NCBI GenBank assembly: GCA_031256125.1
Contig: JAIRRE010000056.1
Span: 1 to 7,014 of the forward strand
Origin: Burkholderiaceae bacterium
GTDB taxonomy: Bacteria; Pseudomonadota; Gammaproteobacteria; Burkholderiales; Burkholderiaceae_C
Length of the DNA stretch: 7,014 nt
Reading direction: 5' to 3'
Below are positions 1-4,514 of this stretch, one piece after another. The notes beneath the pieces were generated by a model that saw only the letters and a program-made list of their open reading frames with translations, was not told the DNA's origin and did not search any database. The stretch's first letter is position 1, and each line of letters begins with the position of its first letter. A program made the translations under genes and the position numbers.

Positions 1-20
1 TGCGGGCCAAAGTGATATGA
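1..20 (+). CDS. kdsD: 3' end of probable arabinose-5-phosphate isomerase (KdsD), last codons only
   Basis: In the frame beginning at base 3 the window opens with codons for R-A-K-V-I followed by TGA at 18-20. This stop overlaps the ATG of kdsC (17-19) as ATGA, a typical translational-coupling junction. KdsD proteins characteristically end in a short helix of the type 'MHDLLRA-x-V-x', and kdsD directly upstream of kdsC is a common proteobacterial arrangement. KdsD interconverts ribulose 5-phosphate and arabinose 5-phosphate, the first step of Kdo synthesis. Only about six codons are visible, so the assignment rests on context plus a five-residue tail. A competing reading, TGA at 13-15 in another frame, gives C-G-P-K and fits less well. 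Confidence 0.5.
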
Positions 21-592
21 GCGTGCCCGCGTCATCCGCGCCCGCCCAAGTCTGGCCGCCGGAGTTGTTGCTGCGCGCGCAAGGCGTGCGCGTGGCCATC
101 TTCGATGTGGACGGCGTGCTGACCGATGGGAGCCTCTATTACGGCGCGCAGGGCGAAACGGTCAAACGCTTTTCCGTGCTTGACGGGTTGGGTTTGAAGC
201 TGTTGCGCCGCGCGGGCATTGAGCCGGTGGTAATTTCCGGGCGCGATGCGCCCGCGTTGCGCGCGCGGCTGGCGGCGCTGGCGCTGGCGCATGTGGCGCT
301 GGGGGCGGAAGACAAGCTCCCCGCCGCCGAACAAATGCTGGCGGCGTTGCAAGTCGATTGGCCGCATGTGGCGGTGATCGGCGACGACTGGCCCGATCTG
401 CCGCTATTCGCGCGCGCGGCTTTCGCGTGCGCGCCCGCCAACGCGCACACCGAGGCGCGCGCGCGCGCCCATTACGTCACGGCGGCGCGCGGCGGCGAAG
501 GCGCGGCGCGCGAGTTCTGCGACCTGCTGCTGACCGCCGCCGGGCGTTACCGCGCGCTGCTCGATGACTACACGGCGGAGGCCGCGCCGTGA
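17..592 (+). CDS. kdsC: 3-deoxy-D-manno-octulosonate 8-phosphate phosphatase (KdsC), HAD family
   Basis: Cytoplasmic HAD-superfamily phosphatase that dephosphorylates Kdo 8-phosphate to Kdo for lipopolysaccharide inner-core synthesis. It has 191 residues, close to the usual KdsC size. The HAD motifs are in order: motif I FDVDGVLTDG at 29-38 (nucleophile D30, acid/base D32), motif II VVISGR at 71-76 (S74), a conserved lysine at about 100 (AEDK), and motif IV GDDWPDLP at 122-129 (D123, D124, D127 for Mg2+). The C-terminal GGEGAAREFCDLLL (159-172) matches the glycine-rich tail that reaches into the neighbouring subunit's active site in KdsC tetramers. It has no cap domain insert, as expected for the short C0-type family. 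ATG 17 overlaps the upstream stop and has no strong Shine-Dalgarno, consistent with coupling. The stop overlaps the lptC GTG by 4 nt. Intact, and confidently assigned. Confidence 0.95.
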   Translation: MSVPASSAPAQVWPPELLLRAQGVRVAIFDVDGVLTDGSLYYGAQGETVKRFSVLDGLGLKLLRRAGIEPVVISGRDAPALRARLAALALAHVALGAEDKLPAAEQMLAALQVDWPHVAVIGDDWPDLPLFARAAFACAPANAHTEARARAHYVTAARGGEGAAREFCDLLLTAAGRYRALLDDYTAEAAP

Positions 593-1221
593 AACACCAC
601 ATTCCCCGCAAATGGCGCGACCATATCTCCGCCTGGCTGCCCGCGCTGTGTATGGCTTTTTTCGCGCTCGCCACGCTTTGGCTGGTGCGCAGCGCGCCCA
701 CCCTGCTGGCCCCGCTGCCGCCAGCGCCGCCCAGCCACGACCCCGATTACTTCATGCACCAGTTCGCGGTGCGCCAGTTCGACGCGCAAGGACACATGAC
801 CTCCGAATTACTGGGCGCGCAGGGCCAACACTACCCCGACACCGACAAGCTGGCGGTACAAACGCCGCACTGGCGGGCCTATGACAAGAACGGGCGGCTG
901 ATTACGGGCCAGTCCGACCACGCGACCTCCAACCGCGACGGTTCCGAAGTCGAACTGTTTGGCGACGCGCAGGTGGTGCGCCAGCCGCTGCCCTCCGCCT
1001 CACAGGCGGGCGACGCCGCCAGCAAGGACGACCCGCCGCTGACTTTCAGCGGCCCCTACCTGCACGCCTGGACCAACGAACACCGCGTCAGCAGCGACCA
1101 GCCGGTGCAACTGACGCGCGGCGCGGATGTGTTCACCGGCGACCGTTTCGACTACAACGACCACACCGGCATCGCCAATCTGCAAGGTCATGTGCAAGGG
1201 GTGCTCCAGCCGCGCCGGTGA
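589..1221 (+). CDS. lptC: LPS export ABC transporter periplasmic protein LptC
   Basis: Bitopic inner-membrane protein that receives LPS from LptB2FG and passes it to LptA in the periplasmic bridge. It has 210 residues. A short basic cytoplasmic start is followed by one membrane anchor at about 16-36 (WLPALCMAFFALATLWLV), a proline-rich linker (41-49), then the LptC/OstA-type beta-jellyroll. The typical opening PDYFMHQFAVRQFDAQG spans 52-68, HYP is at 81-83, and the characteristic end GDRFDYNDHTGIANLQG spans 184-200. The start is GTG 589, sharing GTGA with the kdsC stop; GGAGG at 577-581 lies 7 nt upstream and supports this start. The jellyroll has an extra polar segment at about 134-149 (PSASQAGDAASKDDPP), probably a loop. 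In most relatives lptA and lptB follow; here the next gene is on the opposite strand, so LptA/LptB must be encoded elsewhere. Confidence 0.93.
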   Translation: MKHHIPRKWRDHISAWLPALCMAFFALATLWLVRSAPTLLAPLPPAPPSHDPDYFMHQFAVRQFDAQGHMTSELLGAQGQHYPDTDKLAVQTPHWRAYDKNGRLITGQSDHATSNRDGSEVELFGDAQVVRQPLPSASQAGDAASKDDPPLTFSGPYLHAWTNEHRVSSDQPVQLTRGADVFTGDRFDYNDHTGIANLQGHVQGVLQPRR

Positions 1222-1233
1222 GCAAGGGCTATG

Positions 1234-2910
1234 TCAGACAGAGGGCCGGTCTGCCAGCGTCTGCACGCAGTCGTCCACGCTCAATTCGCTGAACATATCG
1301 ACGCGCAAGACATCATCGGCGGCCCGTTTCAGGACGGACAGGGCCGCGGGCTTGAGGCGCGCCAGAATCAGCCGCTGGCCGCGCCCGGTGCATTCGCCGG
1401 CAAAAATGCGCAGCGCCTCGATCACCGAACTGTCCAGGTCCGGGGTTTCTTCCAGACTCAGCATGATGGTGTGCATGTCAGGGCGGTTGTGTTGCAGCAA
1501 GACGCGCACCTTGCTCAATACACGCTCGGCATTGGCGAAGAACAGCGGCGCTTCGGGCCGCGCAATCAGTAGGCCGTCGATTGGGCGGGCATCGGCGTGC
1601 AGGGCGATGTCAACGAAATCGTGACTGTCGCGCAGCCGTCCCAGCACGCTCACCTTTGGCTCCGAAAACTGGCGCAGCGTCAACAGCAGGCTCACACCGA
1701 TGGCCGCCAGCAGGCCGTCCAGCACACCCAGCGCCAGCACGGCTAGCAGCGCAGCAACGACCACCAGCCGGTCGCGCCGCCAGACCCAGTACGGCCTGAA
1801 CACCGACGGATGCAGCGAGTGGCTGACCGAAAAGATGACGATGGCCGCCAGCACCGGCTCCGGGATACGCGCCAGCAGCGGCAGGAACACGGCAATGATG
1901 ATTGCAATAACCCCCGCCGCGAACACGCCCGCCTGCCGCGTCTGCGCGCCCGCCGCCTCGTTGGCCGAGGTGGCCGAATAGCCCGCGCCCACCGGCATTC
2001 CGCGCAGCAGGCCCGAAACCAGGTTGGCGCAGCCCAGCGCGATCAGATCACGGTTGGCCGAAACCGTATCGCCACGCTTGAGCGCAAAACCGCGAATCGA
2101 GCCATACGACTCCGCATACAGGATCAACAGCAGCGCAAAGCCGAGTTCCGCGCTTTGCATCCATTGCGCGCGGTCAAGCTGGGGCAGGCTCAGGCCGAGG
2201 TGTTGCAAGTTGATGGCGCCGACCACGGCGATGCCATAGCGCTGCCAATCCATGCCATAGCCCGCCGCCAGCGCCAGCACGATGACCAGCAGCGTGGCCG
2301 GAACGCGCTGCCAGCGCCCCAGCGTGAACAACAGGGCCAGCGCCACAACACCCAGCGCGGTGCTGTACGGATTGGCGTGAGTTGCCTGGCCGATCAAGTC
2401 CAGCAGCAGGCGCGGGGTATCGCTGGCGCGCGGGGTTACGGCGAGGATTTTCGGCAGTTCCTTGATGACTATCGTCAGCGCCAGCCCGAAGCTGAAGCCG
2501 CGCAGCACGGGCCGGGAAATAAAGTCCGCCATGCCGCCCAGGCGCGCCGCGCCCGCCAGGATGAACAGCACGCCGGCGGCAATCACCAGCGCCGCCGCCA
2601 TCGTCAGTTGTGCGGCGGCGTTCGCGCCGGGCGTCGCCAGCACGGTGGCCGCCAGCACCGCTGCCGATGAGGACGTGGCCGAAACGATGGCAAAGCGGCT
2701 GGAGCCGATCAGTGCATAGACGACCAACCCCGAAAGCAAACCGATCAATCCCGCCAGCGGCGGCAAACCGGCGATGCCTGAATACGCCACCGCTTCAGGC
2801 AGCAGCAGCCCGGCAATCGACAGCCCCGCCAGCGCATCGCGCCCCATGCGGGGTTTGCGCGGTTTGCGTGGCGGTGGCGCGCTGGCATTCTGTTGCGAAA
2901 GCGGCGACAC
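1234..2910 (-). CDS. SulP/SLC26-family anion transporter with C-terminal STAS domain
   Basis: Inner-membrane transporter of 558 residues, a normal SulP length. A Pro/Arg/Lys-rich tail (11-24) precedes the family signature LLLPEAVAYSGIAGLPPLAG (35-54). Repeated hydrophobic segments continue to about 412, with the conserved core of the family around 265-328 (YAESYGSIRGFA, SANRDLIALGCANLVSGLL, PVGAGYSATSANEAAG). The last ~140 residues form a STAS domain (LSLEETPDLDSSVIEAL at 485-500), which usually regulates transport. Family members carry sulfate, bicarbonate, or C4-dicarboxylates (E. coli DauA); the substrate cannot be read from this sequence, and no partner enzyme such as a carbonic anhydrase lies alongside. 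The start is GTG at 2908-2910, after an in-frame TGA 12 nt upstream, with no clear Shine-Dalgarno. ATG at 2845-2847 (residue 22) is an alternative that would drop the basic tail. It converges on lptC. Confidence 0.93.
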   Translation of the reverse strand: MSPLSQQNASAPPPRKPRKPRMGRDALAGLSIAGLLLPEAVAYSGIAGLPPLAGLIGLLSGLVVYALIGSSRFAIVSATSSSAAVLAATVLATPGANAAAQLTMAAALVIAAGVLFILAGAARLGGMADFISRPVLRGFSFGLALTIVIKELPKILAVTPRASDTPRLLLDLIGQATHANPYSTALGVVALALLFTLGRWQRVPATLLVIVLALAAGYGMDWQRYGIAVVGAINLQHLGLSLPQLDRAQWMQSAELGFALLLILYAESYGSIRGFALKRGDTVSANRDLIALGCANLVSGLLRGMPVGAGYSATSANEAAGAQTRQAGVFAAGVIAIIIAVFLPLLARIPEPVLAAIVIFSVSHSLHPSVFRPYWVWRRDRLVVVAALLAVLALGVLDGLLAAIGVSLLLTLRQFSEPKVSVLGRLRDSHDFVDIALHADARPIDGLLIARPEAPLFFANAERVLSKVRVLLQHNRPDMHTIMLSLEETPDLDSSVIEALRIFAGECTGRGQRLILARLKPAALSVLKRAADDVLRVDMFSELSVDDCVQTLADRPSV

Positions 2911-2965
2911 GGCGGCTGGTCAGTGAAAACCCATGAGTGAATCGGCGATGGCGACTCTACGCCTC

Positions 2966-3166
2966 TCACCGGGCATGGTTTTCCATTGCGCCAATCAGCC
3001 GCATGGTTTCCACGCTGACCGTGGTCACGCGGCGTAGCAGGTCGATAACGTGTTCTTTGTGGTCGGCGAAGCGGTAGGTGTTGAACTGCTCGCGGATGGT
3101 CGGGTCTTTGGGCTTCTTTTCCTTGTACTGATTTCGTTTCAAATCTGGGCGCGCCAACGCACGCAT
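2966..3166 (-). CDS. Hypothetical 66-residue basic protein upstream of the SulP gene
   Basis: Not a family I recognise. The ORF encodes 66 residues, with a Lys/Arg-rich first third (residues 10-20, RNQYKEKKPKD) and a C-terminal part that looks helical and amphipathic (HKEHVIDLLRRVTTVSVETMRL, 36-57). No signal peptide or membrane segment is seen. The case for real coding is codon use: from codon 14 to the end, about 42 of 53 codons end in G or C, like the neighbouring host genes, although the local DNA is less GC-rich. The ATG at 3164-3166 has no Shine-Dalgarno. A TATTAT hexamer (minus strand, 3177-3172) lies so close that any transcript from it would be nearly leaderless. The gene points the same way as the SulP gene, 55 nt upstream of its GTG, so it could be co-transcribed. 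It could also be the remnant of a longer gene. Confidence 0.45.
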   Translation of the reverse strand: MRALARPDLKRNQYKEKKPKDPTIREQFNTYRFADHKEHVIDLLRRVTTVSVETMRLIGAMENHAR

Positions 3167-3232
3167 GTTGCATAATATGTTGTTTTAGAATGAAATATGC
3201 CATCGCCAGTGCTCAATATCATTAATCTAACA

Positions 3233-3241
3233 TGCTATGAT
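3233..3241 (+). promoter_or_regulatory. Candidate extended -10 promoter for the reductase gene
   Basis: TGCTATGAT is an extended -10 element: TG, one base, then TATGAT, which matches the TATAAT consensus at five of six positions. The hexamer 17 nt upstream (TCAATA, 3213-3218) is a poor -35 (3 of 6), a weakness that extended -10 promoters tolerate. Transcription would start near 3248 and give a leader of about 175 nt before the reductase start. This is prediction from motif only. Confidence 0.4.
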
Positions 3242-3252
3242 GAAAGTCGGCG

Positions 3253-3267
3253 AGTAATTCCATTACT
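3253..3267. promoter_or_regulatory. 15-bp palindrome, operator-like, just downstream of the candidate promoter
   Basis: AGTAATTCCATTACT has perfect 6-bp arms (3253-3258 and 3262-3267) around TCC. It lies 11 nt after the candidate -10, so about +6 to +20 of the predicted transcript, where a repressor would block initiation. It overlaps a tandem imperfect 9-mer, TTCCATTAC (3258-3266) followed directly by TTCCGTAAC (3267-3275), 7 of 9 identical. No regulator gene is adjacent, so the binding protein is unknown. Confidence 0.4.
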
Positions 3268-3337
3268 TCCGTAACGCCACTTAAAAACAGAAACAGGAGA
3301 CAGTTTCGTGCTGCATTCGGTGATATGCCCACAGCGC

Positions 3338-3407
3338 GCGGGTATTGCCGACCGATTAACCTGGGCTGGGCCTGGCCTGAGCCACCTCTTGGGCAATACC
3401 TGCCCGC
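3338..3407 (+). repeat. Interrupted inverted repeat in the reductase leader
   Basis: GCGGGTATTGCC (3338-3349) faces GGCAATACC (3392-3400) and, after TG, CCCGC (3403-3407). The core arms GGTATTGCC/GGCAATACC are a perfect 9-bp match across 42 nt, and the outer bases can pair if a few right-arm bases bulge out. The intervening DNA can form a smaller GGCT/AGCC stem. As RNA this would fold a few nucleotides ahead of the ribosome binding site at 3415-3419. No run of T follows, so it is not a standard terminator. It fits no riboswitch class I know. Confidence 0.45.
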
Positions 3408-3414
3408 ACTATTC

Positions 3415-3419
3415 AGGAG
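3415..3419 (+). promoter_or_regulatory. Ribosome binding site that bears on the reductase start
   Basis: AGGAG lies 3 nt before ATG 3423, 6 nt before the in-frame ATG 3426 and 12 nt before ATG 3432. Spacing favours 3426, which would give a protein one residue shorter than the longest reading. The difference is trivial for function. Confidence 0.6.
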
Positions 3420-3422
3420 ACG

Positions 3423-4442
3423 ATGATGCCGATGAACAAACAATGGATCCTTGCCAGCCGCCCGGAAGGCGCGGCCAGCGCAGGTAATTTCGCGTTGCGC
3501 AGCGCACCCACCTCCGCGCTGGCCGATGGGCAGGTGCTGGTGCGTCACCATTACCTGAGTCTGGACCCTTACATGCGCGGGCGCATGAACGACGCCAAAA
3601 GCTATGCCGCTCCGCAGCCGCTGGGCCAAGTCATGCAGGGCGGCACGGTGGGGGAAGTCATCGAAAGCCGCAGCCCGCTCTTTTCGGTGGGCGACAAGGT
3701 GGTTGGCTATGGCGGCTGGCAGCAGTACAGCGTGGTCGATGCTGCACAACCGGGTGTGCTGCGCAAGATTGATGACGCGCACGTGTCCCTGTCGTACTAC
3801 CTTGGCGCAGTCGGTATGCCCGGCGTTACGGCCTGGTACGGGTTGGTCAAGATCATCGCGCCCCGATCAGGTGAAACCCTGGTTGTCTCGGCCGCCAGCG
3901 GTGCCGTGGGCAGCGCCTTTGGCGCACTGGCAAAGGCGCGCGGCTGCCGTGTGGTGGGGATTGCCGGCGGGGCCGAAAAATGCCGGTACGTTACCGATAA
4001 GCTTGGCTTTGATGCTTGTATCGACTACCGCGTGCATCCCGATGCGAAGTCCCTCAGTCAAGCGCTCAAGGCGGCCTGCCCGGACGGTATTGACGGCTAT
4101 TTCGAGAACGTCGGCGGCGCCATCTTTGACGCCGTGCTGTCGCGCACCAACGCCTTCGCGCGCGTGGCCCTGTGCGGAATGATCGCCGGCTACGACGGCG
4201 CGCCATTGCCCTTGGCCAACCCGGCGCTGATTCTGATTAACCGCCTCAGGATCGAAGGTTTCATTGTCAGCGAGCATATGGACATTTGGCCCGAGGCGCT
4301 CGAAGAACTTGGCGCGCTGGTAGGTAGCGGAAAGTTCCGCCCGCGCGAGAGCGTCGCGCAGGGCATCGAATCAGCGCCCGAGGCGTTTTTGGGATTGCTC
4401 CGAGGGCGCAACTTCGGCAAGCAGTTGGTCCAGCTGATCTGA
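3423..4442 (+). CDS. NADP-dependent medium-chain oxidoreductase, CurA / leukotriene B4 12-hydroxydehydrogenase type
   Basis: Cytoplasmic zinc-independent medium-chain dehydrogenase/reductase of the CurA (E. coli YncB), prostaglandin/LTB4 reductase group. These enzymes use NADPH to reduce the C=C bond of alpha,beta-unsaturated carbonyls. It has 339 residues, the usual family length. The GroES-like N-terminal half carries LSLDPYMRGRM (45-55) and QVMQGGTVGEVIES (69-82), then GMPGVTAWYGL (131-141). The Rossmann nucleotide-binding motif is VVSAASGAVGS (154-164), followed by GCRVVGIAGGAEKC (174-187), FDACIDYR (196-203) and DGYFENVGG (224-232). Structural zinc cysteines are absent, as expected. Natural substrate unknown; proposed roles include detoxifying reactive enals and quinones. 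The gene stands alone with its own promoter region and operator-like palindrome, so it may be inducible. It converges on recG. Assignment to the family is firm; assignment as a true curcumin reductase is not. Confidence 0.93.
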   Translation: MMPMNKQWILASRPEGAASAGNFALRSAPTSALADGQVLVRHHYLSLDPYMRGRMNDAKSYAAPQPLGQVMQGGTVGEVIESRSPLFSVGDKVVGYGGWQQYSVVDAAQPGVLRKIDDAHVSLSYYLGAVGMPGVTAWYGLVKIIAPRSGETLVVSAASGAVGSAFGALAKARGCRVVGIAGGAEKCRYVTDKLGFDACIDYRVHPDAKSLSQALKAACPDGIDGYFENVGGAIFDAVLSRTNAFARVALCGMIAGYDGAPLPLANPALILINRLRIEGFIVSEHMDIWPEALEELGALVGSGKFRPRESVAQGIESAPEAFLGLLRGRNFGKQLVQLI

Positions 4443-4480
4443 GCCTGGGCCGACTCCGGCATCCCATTCCAAATCCAGGC
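4443..4480 (+). terminator. Weak dyad right after the reductase stop
   Basis: GCCTGG (4443-4448) can pair with CCAGGC (4475-4480). The 26-nt loop contains a second small stem, GCCG/CGGC (4449-4452 with 4457-4460). It begins directly after the TGA stop. No T-run follows, so if it terminates transcription at all it is not by a canonical intrinsic mechanism. Confidence 0.25.
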
Positions 4481-4491
4481 GCACCTGCTCG

Positions 4492-4508
4492 CGCGGACTT
4501 ATTCCGCG
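4492..4508. terminator. Hairpin between convergent reductase and recG genes
   Basis: CGCGGA (4492-4497), a 5-nt loop, then TCCGCG (4503-4508) form a perfect 6-bp GC-rich stem. On the plus strand it is followed by the T-containing but interrupted TTGCCTTTA; on the minus strand it starts 6 nt after the recG TAA with no U-tract. It could be a weak terminator for the reductase transcript or a 3'-end stabiliser for either mRNA. The gap between the two genes is only 72 nt. Confidence 0.35.
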
Positions 4509-4514
4509 TTGCCT

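Larger units (their letters stand above)
3294..3421 (+). repeat. Direct repeat CAGGAGAC bounding a 112-nt GC-rich leader segment
   Basis: The octamer CAGGAGAC occurs exactly at 3294-3301 and at 3414-3421, 120 nt apart. The second copy supplies the ribosome binding site of the reductase. The segment between the copies is much richer in G+C than the promoter DNA just upstream and holds an inverted repeat. This could be a target-site duplication flanking a small insertion, or two independent Shine-Dalgarno-like sequences; the latter is the simpler explanation. Confidence 0.35.
3167..3422. other. Intergenic promoter/leader region between the 66-residue ORF and the reductase gene
   Basis: This stretch between divergent genes contains no ORF I would call. 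The first ~110 bases (3167-3275) are clearly AT-richer than either side, as expected for a divergent promoter. The rest (3300-3413) is GC-rich and contains an inverted repeat and a second Shine-Dalgarno-like octamer. The individual elements are listed separately. Confidence 0.6.

Noticed and set aside
17..592. Runs of GCGCGC in kdsC as possible repeats or Z-DNA
   Set aside because: They follow from alanine/arginine codons in a GC-rich genome and show no regular unit.
1810..2670. Long plus-strand open frame opposite the SulP gene
   Set aside because: The translation is Arg/Gln/Ala-rich low-complexity of the kind produced by GC-rich antisense frames. The minus-strand frame encodes a complete, recognisable transporter.
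2911..2940. Four-codon minus-strand mini-ORF (ATG at 2932-2934) just before the SulP-gene GTG
   Set aside because: It could be read as an upstream coupling peptide, but it lacks a ribosome binding site and is short enough to occur by chance.
2745..3203. 152-codon minus-strand frame spanning the SulP-gene start and the 66-residue ORF
   Set aside because: Its second half is an out-of-frame reading of the transporter N-terminus and its first half overlaps the better-biased 66-residue frame. No domain was seen.
3308..3487. 59-codon GTG-started frame with AGGAG 8 nt upstream, overlapping the reductase start
   Set aside because: The spacing is good, but the peptide looks like random sequence, the frame crosses the inverted repeat and ends inside the reductase gene, and there is no codon bias. 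A leader peptide is possible but unsupported.
3222..3782. Minus-strand frame of 186 codons across the leader and reductase 5' end
   Set aside because: It is a shadow of the reductase gene that extends through the promoter region. No motif and no plausible start.
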